From: ZC4RG30 sp046347045
GTDB taxonomy: Bacteria > Pseudomonadota > Gammaproteobacteria > Steroidobacterales > Steroidobacteraceae
DNA length: 64,000 nucleotides
Direction of reading: 5' to 3'
Assembly: GCA_046347045.1 (NCBI GenBank)
Contig: JAXMGX010000006.1
Coordinates: 124,001 to 188,000, forward strand
Part shown: positions 47,725 through 56,740 of the stretch, one piece after another
How positions within the stretch are numbered: the stretch's first letter is position 1
Layout: the number at the start of each line of letters is the position of its first letter
The notes under the pieces: model-generated
What the model saw: the letters and a program-made list of their open reading frames with translations, nothing else
Database searches by the model: none
What the model was told of the DNA's origin: nothing
Made by a program: the position numbers and the translations under genes

Positions 47725-50457
47725 TCAGTGGGCCTCGTCCCAGTTCCTGCCCACGCCGATGTCCACTTTCAGCGGCACCGACAGCGTTTCGGCCGCGGTC
47801 ATTTCGGTGCGCAGCATCGTGCGCACTTCATCGATGGAGTCTTCGGCCACTTCGAGCACCAGCTCGTCGTGCACCTGCATGATGAGCGTGGCGCGCAGTG
47901 CGCGCGCCGTGCACTCGCGCTGCACGCGCAGCATCGCGAGCTTGATGATGTCGGCGGCCGTGCCCTGCATCGGCGCGTTGATGGCGCTGCGCTCGGCATA
48001 CTGCTGCAACTGGCGATTGCGCGAGCGGATGTCGGGCAGATACAGCCTGCGTCCGCGCACGGTTTCCACGTAGCCGCGCTCGCGCGCCTGCTCGCGGGTG
48101 CGGTCCATGAAGGCCTTCACGCCCGGATAACGCTCGAAATACAGGTCGACGTACTGCTGCGCCTCGCCGCGCCCGATGCCCAGCTGCTTGGCGAGCCCGA
48201 AGGCCGACATGCCGTAGATCAGGCCGAAGTTCACGGCCTTGGCCGAGCGGCGCTCCTCCGCCGTCACCGCATCCACCGGCTTGCCCAGCACTTCGGCGGC
48301 GGTGGCCTGGTGCACGTCGCGGTCTTCGGCGAAGGCGCGCACCAGTGCGGCATCGCCCGACAGGTGCGCCATGATGCGCAGCTCGATCTGCGAGTAATCC
48401 GCGGCCATCAGCACATGGCCGGGCGGCGCGATGAAGGCCTGGCGGATGCGGCGGCCTTCCTTCGTGCGGATCGGGATGTTCTGCAGGTTCGGGTCCATCG
48501 ACGACAGCCGGCCGGTGGCGGCCACCGCCTGGTGGTAGCTGGTGTGCACGCGGCCGGTGGCCGGATCGATCTGCTCCGGCAGTTTGTCGGTGTAGGTGGA
48601 TTTCAGCTTCGCCAGCCCGCGGTACTCCAGGATCAATCGCGGCAGGTCGTAATCGCCGGCCAGCTCCTCGAGCACGTCTTCTGCGGTCGATGGCTGCCCC
48701 GTCGGCGTCTTGCGGATCACCGGAAGCTGCATCTTCTCGAACAGGATCTGCTGCAGCTGCTTCGGCGAGTCGAGGTTGAACTCGCCGCCCGCGGCGGCAT
48801 GCGCCAGTGTCTGCAGTTCGCGCACGCGCAGGCCCAGCTCGCCACTCTGCTTGCGCAGCAGTGCGGCATCGAGCAGCACGCCATGGCATTCCATCTCGAG
48901 CAGCACCAGCGACAGCGGTTGCTCGATCTGTTCGTACAGCGCGCGCAGCTTTGGCTCGGCGCACAGCCTGGGCCACAGCGCCGCGTGCATGCGCAGCGTC
49001 ACGTCGGCATCTTCCGCGGCGTACTGCGTGGCGTTCTCCACCGGCACCTGGTCGAAGCCGATCTGCTTGGCGCCCTTGCCGGCCACATCCTCGTACTTGA
49101 TGGTGTCGATGCCCAGGTAGTGCTTTGCCACCGAGTCCATGTCGTGGCGCGTGGCCACACTGTCGAGCACGAAGGATTCCAGCATCGAGTCATGGGATGC
49201 GCCGCCCAGCCTGATGCCGTGGTTGCGCAGCACATGGGCGTCGTACTTCAGATGATGGCCCAGCTTGGCGTGCCTGCTGCTTTCGAGCCAGGGCTTCAGC
49301 AGCGCCAGCGTCCTTTCCAGATCGAGCTGGTCGGGCGCGCCCGCGTAGCGGTGCGCCAGCGGCAGGTACGCTGCCTTGCCGGCCTCCACGCAGAAGCTCA
49401 TGCCGACGATGCGCGCCACGCGGTAGTCGAGGCTGGTGGTCTCGGTGTCGAAGGCGGTGAGTGCGGCGCGGTCGATCAGCGTCATCCAGCGCTGCAGCGC
49501 TTCGGGAGTGGTGATGGCTTCGTAGTCGCGCGACAGGGGCTGCGCGGGCGGCATGGGGTCGGCGTTGGGTGCTGCGCCGGCGCTTGCTGATTCCCCCGCG
49601 GCGCCGCCTTCACCCTCCAGCGCTTTCAGCAGGCCGCGGAATTCCAGTCGCGTGTAGATCTCGCGCAGCTTCGCGGTGTCTGGAGGCTGCCGCGTCGCTG
49701 CAGCCAGGTCGGCCGGCAGGTCGAGGTCTACGCGGATGGTGGCGAGCTGGCGCGACAGCGCCAGCGTGTCGAGTCCCGCGCGCAGGTTCTCACCCACTTT
49801 GCCGCTGATCTGCGCCGCGTTGGCAATGATTGCGTCGAGGGTCTTCCACGTGGCCAGCCATTTGGCGGCCGTCTTCGGCCCCACCTTGTCGATGCCGGGG
49901 ATGTTGTCGGAGCTGTCGCCGATCAGCGCGAGGTAGTCGATGATCTGCTCGGGCCACACGTCGAACTTGGCTTTCACGCCGTCGCGGTCGAGCCGCGTGT
50001 TGCTCATCGTGTTGATCAGCGTGATGCGCTCGTTGACGAGCTGCGCCATGTCCTTGTCGCCGGTGCTGATCAGCACGTTCTCGCCGCGCGCCGCGGCGCG
50101 GCAGGCCAGCGTGCCGATCACATCGTCGGCTTCCACGCCGGGAATGCGCAGCATGGGCAGGCCCAGCGCCACCACGGCGGCCAGCAGCGGCTCGATCTGC
50201 GAGCGCAGGTCGTCGGGCATGGGCGGGCGATGCGCCTTGTATTCGGCGAACAGGTCGTCGCGGAAGGTTTTCCCCGGCGCGTCGAACACCACCACGATGT
50301 TGCTGCCGGCCTGTTCGCGCAGGAACTTCTGCAGCATGTTCAGCACGCCGAATACGGCGCCGGTAGGTTCGCCGCGCGAATTGTTCAGCGGCGGCAGTGC
50401 GTGGAAGGCCCGATACAGATACGAAGAGCCGTCGACGAGGATCAGCGGCGCCGGCAT
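47725..50457 (-). CDS. polA: DNA polymerase I
   Basis: 910 residues with three domains. The 5'-3' exonuclease spans about 1-290 (LVDGSSYLYRAFHALP, VFDAPGKTFRD). A 3'-5' exonuclease spans about 310-500 and retains the catalytic D-x-E in AFDTETTSLDY, so proofreading should be active. The polymerase has motif A MAADYSQIELRI, motif B RRSAKAVNFGLIYG and motif C QVHDELVLEV. It fills gaps and removes primers during replication and repair. The start overlaps the lptM stop (TAATG), so it is coupled. Confidence 0.96.
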   Translation of the reverse strand: MPAPLILVDGSSYLYRAFHALPPLNNSRGEPTGAVFGVLNMLQKFLREQAGSNIVVVFDAPGKTFRDDLFAEYKAHRPPMPDDLRSQIEPLLAAVVALGLPMLRIPGVEADDVIGTLACRAAARGENVLISTGDKDMAQLVNERITLINTMSNTRLDRDGVKAKFDVWPEQIIDYLALIGDSSDNIPGIDKVGPKTAAKWLATWKTLDAIIANAAQISGKVGENLRAGLDTLALSRQLATIRVDLDLPADLAAATRQPPDTAKLREIYTRLEFRGLLKALEGEGGAAGESASAGAAPNADPMPPAQPLSRDYEAITTPEALQRWMTLIDRAALTAFDTETTSLDYRVARIVGMSFCVEAGKAAYLPLAHRYAGAPDQLDLERTLALLKPWLESSRHAKLGHHLKYDAHVLRNHGIRLGGASHDSMLESFVLDSVATRHDMDSVAKHYLGIDTIKYEDVAGKGAKQIGFDQVPVENATQYAAEDADVTLRMHAALWPRLCAEPKLRALYEQIEQPLSLVLLEMECHGVLLDAALLRKQSGELGLRVRELQTLAHAAAGGEFNLDSPKQLQQILFEKMQLPVIRKTPTGQPSTAEDVLEELAGDYDLPRLILEYRGLAKLKSTYTDKLPEQIDPATGRVHTSYHQAVAATGRLSSMDPNLQNIPIRTKEGRRIRQAFIAPPGHVLMAADYSQIELRIMAHLSGDAALVRAFAEDRDVHQATAAEVLGKPVDAVTAEERRSAKAVNFGLIYGMSAFGLAKQLGIGRGEAQQYVDLYFERYPGVKAFMDRTREQARERGYVETVRGRRLYLPDIRSRNRQLQQYAERSAINAPMQGTAADIIKLAMLRVQRECTARALRATLIMQVHDELVLEVAEDSIDEVRTMLRTEMTAAETLSVPLKVDIGVGRNWDEAH

Positions 50458-50744
50458 TACTTCGCCGGCGTCGTGGGCTTGTCGCGGCGCTGTTCTTCGG
50501 TGGAGTCCGATGTCGCGGGCGCGGCGTTCGTCGGGGTCGCGGGCGCGGCGTCCGGTGTCGCCGATGAGCCGGGCGCGGTTGCCGCAGTGGCGGCCGGTGC
50601 CGCCGTCACGACCACGTTGCGCGTTTCACCGGGCAGGAACAGCGCGCCGCGCTGGCCACAGCCGGCCAACAGTGTGGCCAGGGCGCCGCCAAGAACCATC
50701 CACCGCACTTTCGGCGTGCGGCCCGTCGGGCAGCGCATCCGCAT
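50457..50744 (-). CDS. lptM: LptM/YifL-type small lipoprotein
   Basis: 95 residues from the ATG at 50744, which overlaps the DUF4870 stop (TGATG). The lipobox and the conserved patch LLAGCGQRGALFLP match LptM, where GCGxKGPLYxP follows the lipidated Cys. LptM helps assemble the LptDE lipopolysaccharide translocon. The remaining 60 residues are a low-complexity Ala/Pro/Thr tail. It lies immediately upstream of polA and overlaps it by a single base. An alternative start at MVLGG (15 residues later) would give a cleaner signal peptide. Confidence 0.75.
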   Translation of the reverse strand: MRMRCPTGRTPKVRWMVLGGALATLLAGCGQRGALFLPGETRNVVVTAAPAATAATAPGSSATPDAAPATPTNAAPATSDSTEEQRRDKPTTPAK

Positions 50745-51163
50745 CACAGCCCGCCCGGCATGCTGCGTCCATCGCGCAGCGCCAGCCAGCCGCGCGCCAC
50801 GCGATAGATCGCCCAGATGCCGATGAGGAAATATCCCAGCAGCAGCAGTGGAATGCCGATGACGATGAACACCAGTGGCCCGAACACCAGCGTCACGCCG
50901 ATGAATGCTGCCAGCGCAATCCAGAACGTGGCGATCTGCCAGCGGAAATGCGATTCCAGCCAGGTGCCGCGCACTTCCGAGCGCCGCACGTAGTTCATGA
51001 TCACCGCGATGATCGAGGGCAGGCCGAAGATGAAGGCGGTGACGATGAACGAGGTGCTGAGAATGCCGATGAGGATCGACAGCGCATGCAGGCCGTACAC
51101 CAGGCCGGTGTAGGACACCTGGCGGGGGTCGACGGCCACGGTGGTCGCGGTGGTGTTGTCCAT
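50744..51163 (-). CDS. DUF4870/Tic20-like membrane protein
   Basis: 139 residues from the ATG at 51163. Three hydrophobic segments (YGLHALSILIGILSTSFIVTA, FWIALAAFIGVTLVFGPLVF, PLLLLGYFLIGIWAIYRVA) flank a conserved VMNYVRRSEVRGTWLESHFRWQI loop, typical of DUF4870 proteins. The function is unknown. It is first of the DUF4870-lptM-polA overlap chain. Confidence 0.8.
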   Translation of the reverse strand: MDNTTATTVAVDPRQVSYTGLVYGLHALSILIGILSTSFIVTAFIFGLPSIIAVIMNYVRRSEVRGTWLESHFRWQIATFWIALAAFIGVTLVFGPLVFIVIGIPLLLLGYFLIGIWAIYRVARGWLALRDGRSMPGGL

Positions 51164-51232
51164 GGCGCAAAGATACTCCAAGCCGCCGCCGGTGGGTGGC
51201 CAGGGTGCGACGGGATGGGCGGAGCCCGGGTC

Positions 51233-51949
51233 TCAGGTTGCCGTGAATATCCGCGCCCGTTCCGGTTCGTCCAGCGCGCGCCACTGGCCGGGTTGCAGAT
51301 CCCCCAGCGACAGCCCTCCCACCGACACGCGCTGCAACGCATCCACGTGGTTGCCCACCGCCGCGAACATCCGCCGCGCCTGATGGTAGCGGCCCTCGTG
51401 CAATGTCAGCCGTGCGCGCTGCGCCCCCAGCACTTCCAGCTCCGCCGGCAGCAGCGGCGTGTCGTCGGATTCCAGCCGCAACCTGCCACTGGCGAATACC
51501 TTCGCCTCGTCGCCGCGCAGCGGCCGCGCCAGCGTGGCCTCGTACACCTTCGCGATCTGCCCTCTGGGCGACTGGATCCGGTGCAACAGCGCGCCATCGT
51601 CGGTCATCAGCAAGAGGCCACTGGTGTCGCGGTCCAGCCGCCCCACCGTCGACAGCGCCGGATCGCGATGCGCGAAGCGCGGCGGCAGCAGGTCATAGAC
51701 GATCTCGCCCTGGTCCCGCGTGGAGCAGGTGTAGCCCACGGGCTTGTGCAGCATCAGCAGCAGCCCCGGCGGCGGATCGAGCGGCTCGCCATCGACGCGC
51801 ACCTCATCGTGGCGCGCGTGTTCGTCGAGCGTGTCATCGGCATACAGCACTTCGCCGTTGACGTGCGTGATGCGTCCCTCGCGGAACATCGCCATGACTT
51901 GCTTGCGGCTGCCGTAGCCCAGGTTCGCGATCCGGCGCAGCAGCTTCAT
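51233..51949 (-). CDS. rsuA: 16S rRNA pseudouridine synthase, RsuA family
   Basis: 238 residues from the ATG at 51949. An S4-like RNA-binding N-terminus (LRRIANLGYGSRKQVMAMFREG) is followed by the RsuA/RluB catalytic domain with the Asp in GRLDRDTSGLLLMTDDG, and KVYEATL. The length matches RsuA, which makes pseudouridine 516 in 16S rRNA, better than RluB/F. The start overlaps the rsmC-like stop by 4 bp. Assignment to RsuA rather than RluE is tentative. Confidence 0.8.
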   Translation of the reverse strand: MKLLRRIANLGYGSRKQVMAMFREGRITHVNGEVLYADDTLDEHARHDEVRVDGEPLDPPPGLLLMLHKPVGYTCSTRDQGEIVYDLLPPRFAHRDPALSTVGRLDRDTSGLLLMTDDGALLHRIQSPRGQIAKVYEATLARPLRGDEAKVFASGRLRLESDDTPLLPAELEVLGAQRARLTLHEGRYHQARRMFAAVGNHVDALQRVSVGGLSLGDLQPGQWRALDEPERARIFTAT

Positions 51950-52998
51950 GCGCCGGCCTTCACGGCTTCGATGATCTTGAATCCCGACGCCTGCGTCACG
52001 ATGCGCGCGCTGCCGAAGCGCGCATCGAGCACGGACTCGTAGGGCAGGTGACGGTTGGCCACCATCCACAGTCGTCCGCCGGGTTTCAGCGCATCGGCTG
52101 CAACCGCGATGAACGCGCGCCCGATGTCGGGGCGGTCCATCGACCCCTGCGCGTGGAACGGAGGATTGGTGACGATGATGTCGTATCGCCGCGGCAGACC
52201 CGAGGTCACATCGTGCCAGTGGAATTGCAGCGGCAGGCGGGCGGCGAAGTGCGCGAGATTCCTCTGCGCCAGGTCGAGCGCGCGTGCTTCGGCCTCGTGG
52301 AGATCTAGCGAGGTGATTCCAGGACAGCGCTGCAGCAGTTCGGCGGCGAGGAATCCATATCCGCATCCCAGGTCGGCCGCGCTGCCCGCGAGCGAGGTGG
52401 GCAGATGTTCCGCGAGCAGCGCCGATGCGGGATCGATGCGATCCCAGGCGAAGACGCCCGGACGGCTGATGAATCGCCCATCGAGTATGGGTCGCGGCGA
52501 ATCTGCCTCGCGCCACTGCGCGAGCAGGCCGGCATCGCAGGTCGCCGCGTCGATGGTGGACCAGTACACACGGCAATGATGCTTCGACAGGCTGCCGGAA
52601 AGCCCGGCCAGTGCCTCGAGGTCGGATTCCCCCGAGCGCGCACCTTCATCGTTGGCCATGCAGGCGATCACGGTGCCGCCGGTGGCGCAGCATGCAACGG
52701 CCCGGGCCAGCAATGCCCGCGCCTCCTGGCGTTGGCGAGGCGGCAGCACCAGCACCAGCCGATACCGTGCGGCGGTGGCCTCTGCCGTGCTCACCTGCCA
52801 TCCCTCACGAACCAGTGCATCCGCCGCCGGTTTGTAGCTCTGTTCGCAGCGCAGGCGCGGGCCTGCAATGGCGCGCAGTGCGTCGCCCGCACGCGCGCGC
52901 AGGAAAAGCGCGTCATCGTTCGCCGGCCAGGCGAGCTGGCCCGTGCCGAACGGCAGCAGCAGCGTCGGAAGGGCGGCGTCGCCGCGATCAGTCGACAT
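51946..52998 (-). CDS. rsmC: RsmC-like 16S rRNA (guanine-N2) methyltransferase
   Basis: 350 residues with two Rossmann-type halves. The C-terminal methyltransferase has the SAM motif ADLGCGYGFLAAELL and catalytic motif IV VTNPPFHAQG. The N-terminal half is a degenerate copy as in RsmC/RsmD-like proteins. RsmC methylates G1207 of 16S rRNA. It overlaps the downstream rsuA gene by 4 bp, a pairing of two rRNA-modification genes. Confidence 0.85.
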   Translation of the reverse strand: MSTDRGDAALPTLLLPFGTGQLAWPANDDALFLRARAGDALRAIAGPRLRCEQSYKPAADALVREGWQVSTAEATAARYRLVLVLPPRQRQEARALLARAVACCATGGTVIACMANDEGARSGESDLEALAGLSGSLSKHHCRVYWSTIDAATCDAGLLAQWREADSPRPILDGRFISRPGVFAWDRIDPASALLAEHLPTSLAGSAADLGCGYGFLAAELLQRCPGITSLDLHEAEARALDLAQRNLAHFAARLPLQFHWHDVTSGLPRRYDIIVTNPPFHAQGSMDRPDIGRAFIAVAADALKPGGRLWMVANRHLPYESVLDARFGSARIVTQASGFKIIEAVKAGA

Positions 52999-53392
52999 GC
53001 CGCAGGATCTTCTCCATGGCCTTGCCCTGCGCCAGCTCGTCGATGAGCTTGTCCAGGTAACGCAGTCTGCGCATCGACGGATCGATCACGTCCTCGACGC
53101 GCACGCCGCACACCGTGCCCTTGATCAATTTCGACGCCGGATTGAACGCGGGCGATTGGTCGATGAAGCTCCCCAGGTCGCCGTCACCCTCGATGTGACG
53201 GCGCAGCCCGGCCGGCGTGTAGCCGGTGAGCCAGCAGATGACCTGGTCCACCTCTTTCTGGGTGCGGTTCTTGCGCACTGCCTTCTGCACCCACTTGGGG
53301 TAGATCTTCGCGAACAGCATGCCGAACACGCGATGCCGCGCGGGCGCAGCGCCGGTTTTCGCCTTGCTTTGGGCTTTCTTCGCGGTGGGCAT
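52988..53392 (-). CDS. DUF2200 family protein
   Basis: 134 residues from the ATG at 53392. After a basic leader (PTAKKAQSKAKTG) the DUF2200 sequence is clear: RVFGMLFAKIYPKWVQKAVRK, RTQKEVDQVICWLTGYT, FIDQSPAFNPASKLIKGTVCGVRVEDV and LRYLDKLIDELAQGKAMEKIL. It is a small soluble protein of unknown function. The 3' end overlaps the rsmC start by 11 bp. Confidence 0.88.
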   Translation of the reverse strand: MPTAKKAQSKAKTGAAPARHRVFGMLFAKIYPKWVQKAVRKNRTQKEVDQVICWLTGYTPAGLRRHIEGDGDLGSFIDQSPAFNPASKLIKGTVCGVRVEDVIDPSMRRLRYLDKLIDELAQGKAMEKILRHVD

Positions 53393-53420
53393 GCGCAACT
53401 CGGGCGCATCTTGACACGGC

Positions 53421-53855
53421 TCAGCTGCGCGTTGCCACCAGCGTGATCTCCGGTACCGACTTCAGCGCCTTCGACAACGGGCAGTTCTGCTTGACGTCCT
53501 GTGCAATCTTCTGGAATGCGGCTTCGTCCAGACCGGGCACCTCGGCCCGCAGCGTCAACGCGATGCGATCGATGAGGAATCCCCCGCCCTGCTTCACCAG
53601 CCGGACGGCAGCGGTGGTGTCGATGGACCTGGTGGCGATGCCCTGCGCCTCGCAGGCGAACGCAAATGCCATGGTGAGGCAGGCAGCATGGGCAGCGCCG
53701 AGGATCTCCTCGGGGTTGGTGTTGCGTCGGTCATCGCCAAAGCGGCTGGCGAATCCATAGGGATGATTCTTGAGTGCACCTGTCTCCGTGCTGATACTGC
53801 CGGTGCCGGTCTTGCCGGCTCCCTCCCAATGAACGCTGGCGTGTTTTTCGATCAT
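53421..53855 (-). CDS. OsmC/Ohr-family peroxide reductase
   Basis: 144 residues from the ATG at 53855. The OsmC fold shows ASVHWEGAGKTGTGSISTET, NPEEILGAAHAACLTMAFAF with the first redox Cys, and VKQNCPLSKAL with the second. These two Cys reduce organic hydroperoxides using dihydrolipoamide-type donors. It is most like the OsmC (general stress) subgroup. A 40-residue upstream in-frame extension starting at 53975 has no conserved sequence and was rejected. Confidence 0.88.
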   Translation of the reverse strand: MIEKHASVHWEGAGKTGTGSISTETGALKNHPYGFASRFGDDRRNTNPEEILGAAHAACLTMAFAFACEAQGIATRSIDTTAAVRLVKQGGGFLIDRIALTLRAEVPGLDEAAFQKIAQDVKQNCPLSKALKSVPEITLVATRS

Positions 53856-54011
53856 TGCACTCACCCGTGGGAACTGCAGACTGACCCGCGCGCCGGCTTC
53901 CACGCCATTCCGGTGCCTCTGCGCCGCAGGCAGGACTTTTCCTACAGCCGCAGGCCGCCTGGCCGCAGCCATCATGTAAGGTAGCGCTGCCCCGGCAGGA
54001 GTAGCCCCCGC

Positions 54012-55637
54012 TTGAAGTCACAATTCGATTACATCGTCGTGGGATCGGGATCCGCGGGCGCCGCGGTGGCCGCGCGGCTTTCCGAAGACCCCGCGATCAG
54101 GGTGCTGCTGCTCGAAGCCGGTCCTCCCGATCGGCATCCTTTCCAGCTCATGCCGCTGGCCTTCCCCAAGGTGGCATGGGGCAGCATCGGCACCTGGCAA
54201 TACAAGACCGAACCCGAACCGCATCTGCATGGCCGGCAACTGGACTATCCGCGCGGCCGCACGCTGGGCGGAACTTCATCCATCAACGCCATGATCGCCA
54301 TCCGCGGGCATCGCCGCGACTACGACCGCTGGGCCGAAAGCGGGCTCGCCGGCTGGCGCTACGCGGACGTGCTGCCTTACTTCAAGCGGCTGGAAACGAG
54401 CTGGCGCGGCGCCGGCCCGTATCATGGCGCGCAGGGACCGGTGCGCATCTCGCGCATGGAAGGCGCGGACCTGCTGTGGGAGCCGCTGCTGGAATCCGCG
54501 CGGGCCGCAGGTGTGCCGTACTGCGACGACGCGAACGGCGCGGAGCAGGACGGCATCTCGCGCATGGAGGCCACGGTGGGCGGTGGCTTGCGATCGAGCA
54601 CGGCGCGGGCTTATCTGTATCCCGCCAGACAACGCGCCAATCTCGTCATCGAAACCGATGCGCTCACCCATCGCCTCGACATCGCCAACGGCCGCGCTGT
54701 GGGCGTGCGCTACCAGCAGCGCGGGCAGATGCGCGAGGCGCAGGCCGAACGCGAAATCATCGTCTGCGGTGGCGCCATCAACACGCCGCAGCTTCTGCTG
54801 CTCTCGGGCATCGGCCCGCCCGACGAGCTGCGCGCGCTGGGCATTCAGCCCGTGCACGCCCTGCCTGGCGTCGGCCGCAATCTCGTCGACCATCCCAATA
54901 TCCTCAACGAATACGAACTGAAAGGGGGGCAGGGGCTGACGCGCCACCTGCGCGTGGATCGCGCCGCACTGGCGGTGCTGCGCTGGAATCTCACCCACGG
55001 CGGCCCGTTCGCACTCACGGGCACCTCGGCCAACGTGTTCGCGCGTACGCTGCCGGGGCTGGACCAGCCGGACATCCAGATGATGATGCTGCCCATCAGC
55101 AACAATGCCGAGCTGTGGGGGCCGGGGCTGGCGCGCAAGCCGCCGTTCCGTCTGGCCGTGCGCACCGGTTATCTGCAGCCGAAGTCACGCGGCTGGGTGA
55201 AGCTGCGCTCGGCCAATCCGGTGGATGCACCGCGCATACTGCTGAACCTGTTCGACGATCCGCGCGACCTCGATGCCATGGTACGGGCGGTGCAGCTCAG
55301 CCGCAGTATCTACTCGCAGTCGCCGCTGCGCGAGCTGATCCGCGCCGAAGCCCTGCCAGGCCCCGGCACCGACGACGAGGCGGCGCTGAAGGAACACATC
55401 CGCCGCAATGGCGGTCACCGCTCGCATCCGGTGGGCACCTGCCGCATGGGGCACGATGCGCTGGCGGTCGTGGATGAACGCTTGTGCGTGCGCGGCCTCG
55501 ACGGCCTGCGTATTGCCGATACATCGGTGATGCCCGATGTGCCCAGCGGCAACACCAACCTGCCCGCCATCATGGTGGGCGAGCGCGCAGCCGATCTTAT
55601 TCGCGGGCGTTCACTGCCGCCCGAAGCAGTCCGGTGA
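54012..55637 (+). CDS. GMC-family choline-dehydrogenase-like FAD oxidoreductase
   Basis: 541 residues from a TTG at 54012 with AGGAG about 11 nt upstream. FAD motif DYIVVGSGSAGAAVAARL (residues 6-23), GMC signature GRTLGGTSSINAMIAIRG, and the C-terminal catalytic block GGHRSHPVGTCRMG, LRVCVRGLDGL-type and SVMPDVPSGNTNLPAIMVGE with the proton-accepting His and Asn. It is full length and distinct from the island GMC. It oxidises an alcohol, and choline is not certain. The 3' end overlaps a minus-strand small gene. Confidence 0.88.
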   Translation: MKSQFDYIVVGSGSAGAAVAARLSEDPAIRVLLLEAGPPDRHPFQLMPLAFPKVAWGSIGTWQYKTEPEPHLHGRQLDYPRGRTLGGTSSINAMIAIRGHRRDYDRWAESGLAGWRYADVLPYFKRLETSWRGAGPYHGAQGPVRISRMEGADLLWEPLLESARAAGVPYCDDANGAEQDGISRMEATVGGGLRSSTARAYLYPARQRANLVIETDALTHRLDIANGRAVGVRYQQRGQMREAQAEREIIVCGGAINTPQLLLLSGIGPPDELRALGIQPVHALPGVGRNLVDHPNILNEYELKGGQGLTRHLRVDRAALAVLRWNLTHGGPFALTGTSANVFARTLPGLDQPDIQMMMLPISNNAELWGPGLARKPPFRLAVRTGYLQPKSRGWVKLRSANPVDAPRILLNLFDDPRDLDAMVRAVQLSRSIYSQSPLRELIRAEALPGPGTDDEAALKEHIRRNGGHRSHPVGTCRMGHDALAVVDERLCVRGLDGLRIADTSVMPDVPSGNTNLPAIMVGERAADLIRGRSLPPEAVR

Positions 55638-55878
55638 TGATCACCAGCACGCTGCCACCCAGTACTCCACCGGCCACGTGCATGCTCATCGAGACAAGAT
55701 CGAGAACTTCACTGCTTAGCGGGCCGCGGCCGAGAAGCTGTGCGCAGCACACGCCGCCCATTGCGCCCAGCAGCGAATTGCTCACGGTGCGGGTGATCCC
55801 GGGGCGCAGCATGGCGCCGCCGGCATTGCCGCCCACGATGCCACTGACCAGCTGGATCATCAGGTACACGAGACTCAA
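55597..55878 (-). CDS. Small membrane protein of unknown function
   Basis: 93 residues with two or three Gly-rich hydrophobic helices (LMIQLVSGIVGGNAGGAML, NSLLGAMGGVCCAQLLG, MHVAGGVLGGSVLVIITGLL). The GxxxG repetition resembles small integral-membrane proteins called GlsB/YeaQ-like, but the match is weak. It converges with, and overlaps, the GMC gene by 41 bp. Confidence 0.6.
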   Translation of the reverse strand: MSLVYLMIQLVSGIVGGNAGGAMLRPGITRTVSNSLLGAMGGVCCAQLLGRGPLSSEVLDLVSMSMHVAGGVLGGSVLVIITGLLRAAVNARE

Positions 55879-56044
55879 GGGTCACCCTCCGGGCCGGCAG
55901 ATTGCTTGCGGGCCGGTCCGGATTCTGCTTCAGAACCGGTGCGCCAAATCGCCCCGGATTTGTAAAATTCATGGCAGGAACCCGGGTCTGCTGCGCGATT
56001 GGCCTAGGATTGCGCAGGCCATCGGTGGCGGTAACACTTCGAAC

Positions 56045-56740
56045 ATGCGCGTTGCACTTCTGGAAGACGAAGCCGAGCAGGCAGAACGCATTTCGCGGCT
56101 GCTCGAGGAAGCAGGGCATCGCGTGCATGCCTTTTCCCGTGGTCGCGCGCTGCTGAACACGCTGCGCACCGAATCCTTCGACCTCATCATCCTCGACTGG
56201 GAAGTGCCCGGCCAGTCGGGATTCGAAGTGCTCGAGTCGCTGCGTGCGGGCATGGCCGCCAAGGTGCCGGTGCTTTTCCTCACCCATCGCGACAGCGAGG
56301 CCGACATCGTGCAGGCACTGCAGGCCGGGGCCGACGACTTCCTCATCAAGCCCGCGCGCGATCGCGAGCTGCTGGCGCGGCTCGAAGCGCTGGAGCGGCG
56401 CTCCTTGGCCAGCGGTAGGGGCGCCGACATCATCGAGCTGCCGCCGTTTCGCGTCGACTGCGCCAAGCAGCAGATAGAACGCGAAGGCCGGCCGCTCGAG
56501 CTCACGCGACGCGAGTTCGAAGTGGCGGTGCTGCTCATCCGCAATCTGGGCCAGGTGATGTCGCGCGGACACATCATGGAAGCCGTGTGGGGGCAGCGTG
56601 ATGCCACCACCACGCGCACGGTCGACATGCACGTGAGTCGCGTGCGGCAGGTGCTGGGACTGTCGGCCGCGATCGGGTTGCGACTGGCCGCAATCTATGG
56701 ATTTGGCTACCGGCTGGAGCGGGTGCGCGAGGAAGCCTGA
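56045..56740 (+). CDS. OmpR-family response regulator
   Basis: 231 residues from the ATG at 56045. The receiver has acidic residues in LLEDEAEQ, the phospho-acceptor Asp51 (LIILDWEVPG), Thr in LFLTHRD and Lys in LIKPARD. The C-terminal winged helix has ELTRREFEVAVLLIRNLGQVMSR and the recognition helix TTTRTVDMHVSRVRQVL. It overlaps the FecR/LysM gene by one base and is paired with the CHASE2 kinase two genes downstream. Confidence 0.92.
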   Translation: MRVALLEDEAEQAERISRLLEEAGHRVHAFSRGRALLNTLRTESFDLIILDWEVPGQSGFEVLESLRAGMAAKVPVLFLTHRDSEADIVQALQAGADDFLIKPARDRELLARLEALERRSLASGRGADIIELPPFRVDCAKQQIEREGRPLELTRREFEVAVLLIRNLGQVMSRGHIMEAVWGQRDATTTRTVDMHVSRVRQVLGLSAAIGLRLAAIYGFGYRLERVREEA